57,185 nt of DNA, from positions 1 through 57,185 of the forward strand of contig JAUJOM010000026.1 of the NCBI GenBank assembly GCA_030447645.1, given 5' to 3'. The notes beneath the pieces were generated by a model, which had not been told where the DNA came from, did no database searches, and saw nothing but the letters and a program-made list of their open reading frames with translations. The stretch comes from Longimicrobiaceae bacterium. Lineage in GTDB: Bacteria > Gemmatimonadota > Gemmatimonadetes > Longimicrobiales > Longimicrobiaceae. The position numbers and the translations under genes are program-made. How positions within the stretch are numbered: position 1 is the first letter of the stretch; the number at the start of each line of letters is the position of its first letter. Below, piece after piece: positions 17,680 to 24,868 of the stretch.

Positions 17680-18365
17680 AGCGCATCCTGGTCGTCGAAG
17701 ACAACCCCGATCTCGCCTTCGGCCTCCGCACCAATCTGGAGTTCGAAGGCTACGACGTTACCCTGGCGGGGGATGGTCCGGCAGGCCTGATGCGCGCCCG
17801 CAACACCGCTCCGGACCTGATGATCCTGGACCTGATGCTCCCCGGAATGGATGGCTATCAGGTGCTCCGCACCCTGCGGGAAGAAGGCTTCCCCAAGCCG
17901 GTCCTTTTGCTCACCGCTCGCGGCGAGGAGGCGGACAAGGTGCGCGGCTTCCGCCTGGGTGCCGACGACTACGTCACCAAGCCGTTCGGCGTCATGGAGC
18001 TCCTCGCGCGCGTGGAAGCGCTGATGCGCCGGGTGGGTAACACCCCGCAAGTGCATGCAGTCGGCGCCGCCGAAAGGTTCGGAGACGTGGAAGTGGACCC
18101 CGCCACCCGTGTCGTGCGGCGCGCGGGCGAGGTGGTTGCGCTCACACCCAAGGAGCTCGACCTGCTGCTCGCGCTGATCCGCCGACGAGGAGCGGTGGTG
18201 TCGCGGCTGGAGCTTCAACGCGAAGTCTGGGGCCACCGTGGAGCCGTGGTCACCCGCACGGTGGACACTCACGTCGCCGAGCTGCGCCGCAAGCTGGAGC
18301 ACGATCCCGCCGCCCCCCGGCACATCCTCACGGCGCGCAAGGCAGGGTACCGGTTTCAGCCGTAG
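17676..18365 (+). CDS. OmpR/PhoB-family response regulator
   Basis: 229 residues, GTG start inside the kinase stop. Receiver domain: acidic pair VVEDNPD, phosphoacceptor Asp52 (LMILDLMLPGMDG), switch Thr near 80 (LLLTARGEE) and Lys near 102 (YVTKPF). C-terminal winged-helix DNA-binding domain: LTPKELDLLLALIRRRG, then RTVDTHVAELRRKLE, and a terminal AGYRF. This domain type binds tandem 11-bp direct repeats, which matches the repeat at 15890-15909. A 43-nt piece of the 3' end (18261-18303) is copied at 19127-19169. Confidence 0.9.
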   Translation: MKRILVVEDNPDLAFGLRTNLEFEGYDVTLAGDGPAGLMRARNTAPDLMILDLMLPGMDGYQVLRTLREEGFPKPVLLLTARGEEADKVRGFRLGADDYVTKPFGVMELLARVEALMRRVGNTPQVHAVGAAERFGDVEVDPATRVVRRAGEVVALTPKELDLLLALIRRRGAVVSRLELQREVWGHRGAVVTRTVDTHVAELRRKLEHDPAAPRHILTARKAGYRFQP

Positions 18366-18393
18366 CTTGTGCTGCAACGCAGTGCTGGGCGCA

Positions 18394-18780
18394 CTACGAT
18401 TTGCCGTACGGGATCAGCAGATCCTGCAGCATGGGAAAGTGCTTGCGGTTGAGCGTGACCAACCGAGCTTGGGCGTGCTCGGCCGTTGCGGCGATGAGGG
18501 CATCCGCCAGCCCCGTGCTGTGGCTGCGACCGTAGTCACGCCGGTGCAGTCCGCCGCGCTCGGCGATCTCGCGTCCGACGGGGATGAGCTCGAACGCGGT
18601 GAGAAACGTCAGCAGGGCCGTGCGCTCTCTGCCTTCACGTACGCCGGCAAAGAGCTCCGCCACCGTGATGGCAGAGAGCAAGAGCGCTTCGGTCCGGGCC
18701 TCCAGAAAGCTGACCGCCTCGGGGTACCCACGGAGGTAATCCACCAGCACGTCAGTGTCGAGCAGCAGCCGATGCGCCAT
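18394..18780 (-). CDS. vapC: VapC-type PIN toxin
   Basis: 128 residues. PIN-domain ribonuclease with acidic residues in the expected places: LLLDTDVLVDYL (first Asp pair), AITVAELFAGVR (Glu), LADALIAATAEH (Asp) and a final LVTLNRKHF strand. Members cleave RNA, often initiator tRNA, when freed from VapB. ATG overlaps the vapB stop (ATGA), the usual vapBC arrangement. The module sits inside a partial duplication of the response-regulator 3' end, suggesting recent insertion. Confidence 0.85.
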   Translation of the reverse strand: MAHRLLLDTDVLVDYLRGYPEAVSFLEARTEALLLSAITVAELFAGVREGRERTALLTFLTAFELIPVGREIAERGGLHRRDYGRSHSTGLADALIAATAEHAQARLVTLNRKHFPMLQDLLIPYGKS

Positions 18781-19028
18781 CAGGCGGCGTCCGGCTCCGC
18801 ATGGTCCAGTTCACGCCGCAGCATCGCGAAGTTCGGGAGATCCTCACGCGTGCTCCACAGCCCTCGCGCCTGCTGGAGCAAAGCGGAGCGGTCAGGTTCC
18901 TGTTGCTCCGACAGCAAGCGATCGATGGCCTGCCGAATCAGTTCGCTCTGGGAGAGGCCGGTGTGACGAGCAAGAGCGCGCAAGCCTCGCTGCTCGGCTT
19001 CGGTCAGATAAATCTGCGTGCGAATCAT
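18780..19028 (-). CDS. vapB: VapB-type ribbon-helix-helix antitoxin
   Basis: 82 residues from ATG 19028 (MIRTQIYLTEAEQRGL). The ORF extends to 19067, but the extra residues cover an imperfect palindrome that is more likely the operator. RHH pattern: strand RTQIYL, helix AEQRGLRALARHTG, LSQSELIRQAIDRLL. The C-terminal tail (REDLPNFAMLRRELDHAE) would cap the VapC active site. Directly upstream of and overlapping vapC. Confidence 0.8.
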   Translation of the reverse strand: MIRTQIYLTEAEQRGLRALARHTGLSQSELIRQAIDRLLSEQQEPDRSALLQQARGLWSTREDLPNFAMLRRELDHAEPDAA

Positions 19029-19041
19029 TGCGCCCACGGAG

Positions 19042-19065
19042 TGCATGGTGTACGAATTATACATC
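19042..19065. promoter_or_regulatory. Candidate vapBC operator
   Basis: Imperfect palindrome ggtg-N14-cacc around gtacgaattatacat, just upstream of the preferred vapB start and AT-rich relative to its surroundings. Autorepression by VapB would be expected. Confidence 0.35.
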
Positions 19066-19126
19066 ACCGTTCTGCAGCGCTCAAGGTCTGCTCACCGATG
19101 GCGTCCCACAGGTTGTACGCACCACT

Positions 19127-19169
19127 GTGGACACTCACGTCGCCGAGCTGCGCCGCAAGCTGGAGCACG
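19127..19169 (+). repeat. 43-nt copy of the response-regulator 3' region
   Basis: Identical to 18261-18303 over 43 nt and followed by ccgtagcttg, which also occurs around the regulator stop at 18360. The 55 nt between these two parts in the parent are missing. The copy encodes VDTHVAELRRKLEH out of any complete gene and lies directly beyond vapBC. Confidence 0.85.
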
Positions 19170-19211
19170 CCGTAGCTTGCGAATCCCTGACGTATTTCCG
19201 AGGTACCACGT

Positions 19212-19815
19212 ATGAGACGCACGCTGGCTTTTTCCTGGTGCAGCCTGGCGCCCTGCTGGTCACCCCAGCCAGCGCACGGAAGCGCATATCCTGTACGACA
19301 ATCAGGCACTTTACGTTGGTCTCCGCATGTTCGACTCGCGACCGGATTCCATCGTTGGGCGGCTGGGACGCAGAGATCGCGAGGTGTACTCCGATTGGGT
19401 TTACATCGCGCTGGACAGCTACGCCGACCGCCGGACGGCATTTGTCTTCGGTGTCAATCCGCGCGGTGTCCAGCGCGACTACATGATTACAAACGATGCC
19501 GAGGAGAACGCGCGTTGGGATGCGGTGTGGCAGGTGGCTACGCAGCTGGATTCGCTCGGATGGACCGCCGAGTTCCGCATCCCCATGTCGCAACTGCGAT
19601 TTAGCACCTCGCGGGGCGGCCAGGCCTGGGGAGTGAACTTTCTTCGACGCCTTGCGCGCCGAGACGAGCTGTCGTACTGGGCACCCGTGCCGCCGGACGC
19701 CAGCGGAATAGTTTCCCGCTTTGGCGAACTGCGCGGACTGGAGGGCCTTCGCGCTTCGCGAAATCTGGAGATCTTGCCATACGCGGTTGGGAGTTTGACC
19801 GCCGCGCCGGGGTTT
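19212..19815 (+). pseudogene. DUF5916 protein, internally deleted and 3'-truncated
   Basis: Starts with a signal-like MRRTLAFSWCSLAPC, then jumps within about 80 nt to EAHILYDNQALYVGLRMF in another frame. This normally lies about 100 residues into CBM9-DUF5916 secreted proteins. The segment DREVYSDWVYIALDSYADRR, VFGVNPRGVQRDYM, WTAEFRIPMSQLRFS and WGVNFLRRLARRDELS is a good DUF5916 start (CBM9-like domain). Homology ends near ILPYAVGSLTAAPG at about 19805, whereas full proteins run 700 or more residues. The end abuts the truncated minus-strand gene at 19873, so this is a rearrangement junction, not just sequencing error. Confidence 0.7.
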
Positions 19816-19873
19816 GTGCGGCGGCCGGAGCCGCAATCAGGGCAATCAGCGCCACGTACCAGCCTTGCTTCAT
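19800..19873 (-). pseudogene. 5' remnant of a secreted (TolC-like?) gene
   Basis: ATG 19873 overlaps the previous stop (ATGA) and encodes a clean signal peptide KQGWYVALIALIAAPAAAQ followed by TPARRS. The protein then runs into sequence antisense to the DUF5916 remnant, so only about 25 codons are original. In related operons, an outer-membrane efflux factor often follows sigma, anti-sigma and Spy-like genes, which is the basis for the TolC guess. Confidence 0.45.
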
Positions 19874-20292
19874 CGCGCCCCCCTCCGTTCCATCTCCCAG
19901 GGTGCACCACGATCCTTGTGAGAGGCGCGACGCTCCTTCCGAAGGCGGTCGTACTGCTCACGCTGCGCGGGTGTCAGAACCGTACGAATTTCGCTCCGGG
20001 TTGAATCCACCAGCGCCCGGAGACGTGATCCCTCATTCTCCCAAAACGCACTCGTCTGTGCCCGCCTGCGCTCCATGATTCGCTCCACCTGCGTCCGCTG
20101 TTCCGCGGACAGGTTGAGCTGTTCCAGCCACTTGCCCCCACGCTTTTCGTGCGGTCCGTGACAGTGTGTGCCCGGCGGAAGCGGAGGTGTCGGCTCAGTG
20201 GCGTTCAGCACGCGTAGCGACGCCGCACCGGCGAGCCCGCCGGCAAGAAACGTCGCCCCGAGCAGAATCGCACCCAAAATCTTTGATCTCAT
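19870..20292 (-). CDS. Spy/CpxP-like periplasmic metal-stress protein
   Basis: 140 residues. An N-terminal signal anchor (ILGAILLGATFLAGGLAG), a His/Cys spot HCHGPHEKRGG that could bind metal, then a helical hairpin with LNLSAEQRTQVERIMERR and VLTPAQREQYDRLRKERR. These are the two LTxxQ-type helices of Spy, CpxP and ZraP proteins, periplasmic chaperones or metal sensors in envelope stress. Downstream of a sigma/anti-sigma pair on the same strand, which suggests regulation by that ECF factor. Confidence 0.75.
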   Translation of the reverse strand: MRSKILGAILLGATFLAGGLAGAASLRVLNATEPTPPLPPGTHCHGPHEKRGGKWLEQLNLSAEQRTQVERIMERRRAQTSAFWENEGSRLRALVDSTRSEIRTVLTPAQREQYDRLRKERRASHKDRGAPWEMERRGAR

Positions 20293-20302
20293 GGCAGGTT
20301 AT

Positions 20303-20668
20303 CTATGGCAGATTATCCAGAGCCAAAATCAGGTCCGACGCGGTGGGCTCGCGCTCCTCAGCCAGCCACTCGGAAACCGGAGCCGGCAGGTTGAGCGCTT
20401 CCGCCACGGATGCGGGCGGCGCGGACGGTGTGCTGGCCCGACCCAGGGGTGCCGCCAGGCTGGTCACCGACACAGCCGCCACGACGGCCGCGGCGGCGAG
20501 TGCCGGGCGTGCCCATGTAGCAACCAGCGACAGCACCGGGCGCCCCGTTGCACGTCGTGCCAGAACGGGTGCGGCCTGCGCCATAACCCCGCGCACCGCA
20601 CCCTCCAGACGCGCTGGATTCCCAAAGCGGTCCAGCGCGGAAAGATCCAGCTGTTCGTGATCCATCAT
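20303..20668 (-). CDS. Probable membrane anti-sigma factor
   Basis: About 121 residues starting MMDHEQLDLSALDRFGNP, one nucleotide after the sigma stop. A cytoplasmic N-terminus of about 60 residues precedes one hydrophobic helix (WARPALAAAAVVAAVSV). The short periplasmic tail ends EREPTASDLILALDNLP. There is no zinc-finger (HxxxCxxC) motif, so it is not a canonical ZAS anti-sigma. The role is inferred from size, topology and coupling to the ECF gene. Confidence 0.55.
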   Translation of the reverse strand: MMDHEQLDLSALDRFGNPARLEGAVRGVMAQAAPVLARRATGRPVLSLVATWARPALAAAAVVAAVSVTSLAAPLGRASTPSAPPASVAEALNLPAPVSEWLAEEREPTASDLILALDNLP

Positions 20669-20669
20669 G

Positions 20670-21218
20670 TCATTCCTTCCCGCGCAAAGAAGCCCCAAGC
20701 AGGCTGCGAAGTGCCCGCCGTGCCTGGTGCAGGTGATAGCGAACCGTGCCTTCCGGAAACCCTAATGCCTTTGCAATTTCCCGGTGCTTCCATCCCTCCA
20801 GATCGTGAAGCAGAACCACCTCCCGCTGGGTTTCGGAAATTGCACTCAATCCCGCAACCAGACGCTCTCGCAACTCCGCCCGCTCCGCGTCCAGCAGCGG
20901 ATCGTCCGGGCCCGGCGTGTTGTCTACGTCCAGCAGGGGCGCCGCACGACGCACGGCCCGGTGCCGCCGGAAGTTGTGCGCCCGGTTCCGTACGATCTGG
21001 AGGAGCCATGCAGCGAAGCGCTCAGGGCGCCGGCACTCATCCAGGCGCTCCAGGGCAACCACGAAGGCGTCCTGGCAAACGTCTTCCGCGTCGTCCGCGT
21101 CGCCGGTCCCGGAGAGCGCCACCGCGTAGGCGGCTCGAAAGTACCGGCGGACCAGCTGCTCGAAGGCTGTGGCATCACCTTCACGCGCAAGTCCGACAAG
21201 GTGCGCATCATCAGGCAT
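20670..21218 (-). CDS. ECF RNA polymerase sigma factor
   Basis: 182 residues. Region 2: LVRRYFRAAYAVALSGTG, DAEDVCQDAFVVALERL and FAAWLLQIVRNRAHNFRR. Region 4: LSAISETQREVVLLHDLEG, WKHREIAKALGFPEGTVRYH, HQARRALRSLL (helix-turn-helix). The acidic linker names an active-site partner (DNTPGPDDPLLDAERAE). It lies 10 nt after the glutamate-cysteine ligase gene on the same strand and just before its putative anti-sigma and a Spy-like protein, so it probably controls an envelope or metal response. Confidence 0.9.
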   Translation of the reverse strand: MPDDAHLVGLAREGDATAFEQLVRRYFRAAYAVALSGTGDADDAEDVCQDAFVVALERLDECRRPERFAAWLLQIVRNRAHNFRRHRAVRRAAPLLDVDNTPGPDDPLLDAERAELRERLVAGLSAISETQREVVLLHDLEGWKHREIAKALGFPEGTVRYHLHQARRALRSLLGASLRGKE

Positions 21219-21227
21219 CGTTCCCCT

Positions 21228-22448
21228 TTACGACACCTGACACCCGGAAAGTGTTGGGATTTGGTCGTCAGCCGGGGAGCGCCCCCGGCGGGTATAGGTG
21301 TCCCGGAAGGCACGCGCACGCTCCAGATCGGGGGCCGCGATAAACTCTTCGCCGAGGGCGGCACACCCCCGCAGCGCGATCTCCCACAGGTCGCACGCCA
21401 CCTGCTGGATGGTGAGATCGCGCACCCCGAACTGCCCTGCCCGTACGAGCAGCGCTGCATCCGGGGCGCCGAGCAGATCCGCGGCATCGAGTAGGCTCCG
21501 CCGGTGAAACGTGATCCCGGCGAGGAGTGCGAGCGGCGCCGCGTACCACTCCGGCGGAACCGCGTCCAGGGAGCGCACCTCCGCGTAGCCTTTGGGGCGC
21601 ACCTCGGGGAAGAGCGTAGTCAGGTGGGTATGCCAGTCTTCCAGCGACGCTTCCTCCAGCAAGGCGCAAAACGGAAAAGCATCGGCCGTATCCACCAGAA
21701 TGGCGGGTGCATTCAGCGCGAAGCGGAGATACTCTCCGATGATGTCAACCTCCACGCCAAGAAGGCCCGTGCGCAACGGATCCAGCTCGCGCCAGGTGTG
21801 AGCCCGGAAGCTCTGGTGCCCGGTAGGCTCGCCGGCATAGATAGGTGAGTTGGCGAAGATCGCCGTCAGGTAGGGCGCCAGCGCATTCAGCGTGCGCCAG
21901 CGGAGATCCGGCTCAGTGCCCCAGTCCAGGTTCACCTGGAGCGAGGCCGTTTGGCGCATCATGCGCGGACCGGCAGGCCCGATCGCGCCGAGGTACTCGT
22001 CCATTCGGACGTAGCGGTGGGCGGAAAGCTGGAGGCTCGTGCTTGCAAGGTGATTGGTCGGATCGGTGCCGACACTCAGCAGCTCCAGCCCGTGATCCGC
22101 CATCCATACCCGGAGCGGAAGGACCACGCCGCGAAGCGATGCGAGCGACGCTGTTACAGATGTGCACGGCGGCGCACTGTACTCGATCTGACCTCCGGGC
22201 TCCCAGCTCACACCCCCCCAGTGAGGCAGAAAGCACCCATAACTGATTGCCTCCCGCCATCCTTGCTGCGCGGCGAAGCGCCTGAGGAGCGGAAGGCTCG
22301 ACACGCAGCCCGGCGCGCAGATCGACACCGGAGCCCGTGTGGCCGCATCCAGCACGAGCAGCTCGACCTCGGCCCCAATCCGCTCCGGGGCGGAACTTGG
22401 GCGGAAAACTCGGTCGCGCAGGTCTCGCTCGAAAAGCTCGGCGGTCAC
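21228..22448 (-). CDS. Glutamate-cysteine ligase (GCS2 family, EgtA-like)
   Basis: 406 residues, GTG start overlapping the egtD stop (GTGA). Makes gamma-glutamylcysteine from Glu, Cys and ATP. Motifs: RIGAEVELLVLDAATRAP (GxExE), SWEPGGQIEYSAPPCTS (metal/Glu site), RMMRQTASLQVNLDWGTE (MxRxTxxxQV) and SFRAHTWRELDP. These are the hallmarks of plant/proteobacterial-type GCS2. In the mycobacterial ergothioneine pathway EgtA supplies gamma-Glu-Cys to EgtB, and the order egtB-egtD-gcs here fits that role. It could instead feed glutathione; no gshB is visible. Frame intact. Confidence 0.8.
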   Translation of the reverse strand: MTAELFERDLRDRVFRPSSAPERIGAEVELLVLDAATRAPVSICAPGCVSSLPLLRRFAAQQGWREAISYGCFLPHWGGVSWEPGGQIEYSAPPCTSVTASLASLRGVVLPLRVWMADHGLELLSVGTDPTNHLASTSLQLSAHRYVRMDEYLGAIGPAGPRMMRQTASLQVNLDWGTEPDLRWRTLNALAPYLTAIFANSPIYAGEPTGHQSFRAHTWRELDPLRTGLLGVEVDIIGEYLRFALNAPAILVDTADAFPFCALLEEASLEDWHTHLTTLFPEVRPKGYAEVRSLDAVPPEWYAAPLALLAGITFHRRSLLDAADLLGAPDAALLVRAGQFGVRDLTIQQVACDLWEIALRGCAALGEEFIAAPDLERARAFRDTYTRRGRSPADDQIPTLSGCQVS

Positions 22449-23368
22449 TCCACCGGCACCCCAATCACCAGGGCGAAAAGACCTTCGGCATCCGCGTGCC
22501 ACCCGTCTATTCCAAAACCGGAGGCGACGTGAACAAGTCCTGCACTGTAGCACGGTCGTACTTGCAGGAAATTTCCGTGCGGATGGTTTCTCCGGCCCGG
22601 ATCCGGATGGGTGCCATTCCAGGGATGGATACGACCTGGGCATGTCCTGACTCGAGGTGCATTTCGATGCGCCCAAGCTCCGCGTTGTAGAAGGCGAGGT
22701 GGCGAAAGGCATCCGGATCGAAGTCCGCTTCCAGTTCACGGTTTACCACCCTCAGGATGTTGCGGTTGAACTCCGCCGTGACTGCCTGTGCGTCATTGTA
22801 CGCGGACTCGATGCGCGCGGGCTCCTTGCGAAGGTCAACCCCCAGCAGGAGCCAATCCCCCGGATGCATCGCACGCCGCACCTGGCGGAGCAGGCGGATG
22901 GCTTCCGGGGTGTCGAAGTTTCCGAGGGTGCTGCCCAGGAAGGCGAACAGCGCGGGGCGCGGCAGGTCCTCAGGCAGCTCCCATTCCGCGGAGATGTCAG
23001 CGACGACCGGCACGATCCCGATGCCGGGGTATTCGCCGCGGAGTTCCCTTGCCGTCCCGTCCAAGAACTCGCTGCTCACATCCATCGGGACGTAACGCTC
23101 CCCGGTCCCGGTGCTTCGCATGGCATCCAGCAGAATCCGTGTCTTGACGGCAGAGCCAGCCCCAAGCTCGACCAGGGTGCGCGGGCGAAGCGCATCCGAT
23201 CCACTCACGTGCGCAGGCTTCGAGCAGCGCCCGCTCCGTTCGCGTCAGGTAGTATTCGGGGAGCCGGGTGATCTCCTCGAACAATTCCGAGCCCCGCGTA
23301 TCGTAAAAAAACTTGGACGGGATCTCCTTCTGCGGGCGCAGGAGACCGGCGCGCACCTCGTCAAGCAT
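22445..23368 (-). pseudogene. egtD: L-histidine N-alpha-methyltransferase EgtD, two frameshifts
   Basis: Trimethylates histidine to hercynine with SAM. The N-terminus MLDEVRAGLLRPQKEIPSKF with FYDTRGSELFEEITRLPEYY matches the family and argues for ATG 23368 over GTG 23377. The frame slips near 23200; the next frame continues RTLVELGAGSAVKTRILLD (SAM site), YVPMDVSSEFL, LFAFLGSTLGNF and WLLLGVDLRKEPA. A second slip near 22522 restores the end GIDGWHADAEGLFALVIGV, TGA at 22445-22447. Restored length is about 307 residues. Downstream of egtB, separated by REP elements. Confidence 0.85.
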
Positions 23369-23383
23369 GGGCCTCACCCCAGA

Positions 23384-23431
23384 CCCTCACCCCGGCGCTA
23401 CGCGCCACCCTCTCCCGCAAGCAGGAGAGGG
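23384..23431 (-). repeat. REP-like palindromic element, copy 2 (inverted)
   Basis: Reverse complement matches 5532-5580 nearly base for base: ccctcaccccggcgctacgc and then the ctctcc/ggagag hairpin. It lies between egtB and egtD. Confidence 0.75.
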
Positions 23432-23479
23432 ACTACGAACGGCAGAGAAGCTCCAGTGTCCGGCTGTGCTGTTCGCCTC

Positions 23480-23532
23480 CCCTCGCCCATTTATGGGAGA
23501 GGGACAGCCGAGCCTGCGAGGCAGGGTGAGGG
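23480..23532 (+). repeat. REP-like palindromic element, variant copy 3
   Basis: cctcgcccatttatgggaga is followed by the second hairpin (gccgagcctgcgaggc) and ggtgaggg. Same two-hairpin layout as copies 1 and 2 but with different loop sequence. Opposite in orientation to copy 2, forming a BIME-like pair 50 nt apart. Confidence 0.6.
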
Positions 23533-23534
23533 CC

Positions 23535-24842
23535 TTACCCATCGCGAGCGCACCGGAAGCCGCTGAAGATCTGCCGGCGGATGGGGTAGTCCCAGTTGCG
23601 GAAGCTGCTCCGGATCGCACCCGGGCGCGTAGCCCAGGAGCCACCGCGCAGCACCTTGTACTCAGTTCCAAAGAATACCTCGGAGTACTCCCTGTATGGA
23701 AAGGTCTGGTAGCCGGGGTACGGCCGGAAGTCCGAACGGGTCCACTCCCACACATCGCCGATCATCCCGTAGCAACCCAGCGGCGACACGTTGCGGGGGT
23801 AGGCTCCGATCGGGGCGGTGCCCCAGGTGAGCTGGTCCAGGTTGGCGTGCTCCGGGGTGGGGGTCTCATTCCCCCAGGGAAATTCGCTCCGGGTTCCCGT
23901 CTCGGGGTTCCAGGTGCTGGCCGCCTCCCACTCCTGCTCCGTAGGCAGACGCTTCTCGACCCAGCGCGCATACGCTTCCGCCTCGTGGTAGCAGACGTGG
24001 CAGACCGGGTGATGGGGGTCCACCGGGCCGATCCGGTCCATGCTCCGGGTCCGCCATCCGCCGCCCTCGGTGTCCCAGTACTTGGGTGCATCCACGCGAG
24101 CTTCCCGCAGCCACGCCCACCCGGCGTCGGACCACAGCTCACGGGTGGTGTAGCCGCCGGCGTGCATGAACTCCAGGTACTCGGCGTTGCTCACCGGCGC
24201 GGCGTCGATCCAGAACGGGTCCAGATGAACCGTGTGGCGCGGCCGCTCGTTGTCATAAGCCGCGGAGCGGTCATCGGTACCGATCGGGACCTCGCCACCC
24301 GGAAAGTGTACCATCCCCGCCGACCGGATCGTAGCTTCAGGCACCGCGATCCTGGGGGCAGGATGGTAAGGCTCCCCCCGCTTGAGCTGCAGGGTTTGCA
24401 GGATGGTTTCGTTGTGCTGGTACTCGTGCTGGGCTACCATCCGGTACACATAGCCGTCCCGGAGCAGTGGGTCGTCCCCGTGGAGATCCACGTCGGCGAT
24501 CCGTTCCAGCACACGCGCGCGGACCTGCTCCATGAATTTCAGCAGCTCGGGAAGCTGCATCAGCTTCAGCTTGTCCCGTACGGCACGCGGGTTTTCAAAG
24601 GGGTTGTACATGCCGGGCATCTCGGAGAACTGCACCGGGCCTTGGGTGTTTTCAACCAGCCAGAGCATCTCGAAGTGCGCGATGTGCCCGATGTCCCACA
24701 AAATCGGACTCATCAGGGGGTCGTGCTGCATGCGTAGCTCTTCGTCGGACAGGGGCTCGACCAGCAGCAGCGTGCGTGCACGCGCCTCGGCGAGCAGGGA
24801 GGCAAGCTGGTCTTGTTCCTGCGAAAGGGCGGCGGTTGTCAT
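23535..24842 (-). CDS. egtB: Ergothioneine biosynthesis protein EgtB
   Basis: 435 residues from ATG 24842. Iron-dependent sulfoxide synthase joining hercynine to gamma-Glu-Cys or Cys. The DinB-like N-terminal domain carries the Fe ligands: ILWDIGHIAHFEMLW (His) and AQHEYQHNETILQTL (HxxxHxE). The C-terminal FGE-sulfatase (formylglycine-enzyme) domain includes NERPRHTVHLDPFWI, PVSNAEYLEFMHAGGY, RLPTEQEWEAASTWN, GDVWEWTRSDFRPYPGY and RGGSWATRPGAIRSSFRN. Frame intact. First gene of egtB-egtD-gcs; divergent from capA with only 26 nt between starts. Confidence 0.9.
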   Translation of the reverse strand: MTTAALSQEQDQLASLLAEARARTLLLVEPLSDEELRMQHDPLMSPILWDIGHIAHFEMLWLVENTQGPVQFSEMPGMYNPFENPRAVRDKLKLMQLPELLKFMEQVRARVLERIADVDLHGDDPLLRDGYVYRMVAQHEYQHNETILQTLQLKRGEPYHPAPRIAVPEATIRSAGMVHFPGGEVPIGTDDRSAAYDNERPRHTVHLDPFWIDAAPVSNAEYLEFMHAGGYTTRELWSDAGWAWLREARVDAPKYWDTEGGGWRTRSMDRIGPVDPHHPVCHVCYHEAEAYARWVEKRLPTEQEWEAASTWNPETGTRSEFPWGNETPTPEHANLDQLTWGTAPIGAYPRNVSPLGCYGMIGDVWEWTRSDFRPYPGYQTFPYREYSEVFFGTEYKVLRGGSWATRPGAIRSSFRNWDYPIRRQIFSGFRCARDG

Positions 24843-24868
24843 TGGAATCACCGCAAGTGTGAGGAAAT

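Noticed and set aside
23313..24737. Long plus-strand open frame opposite egtB
   Set aside because: Antisense shadow created by high GC at third positions; egtB has all family motifs.
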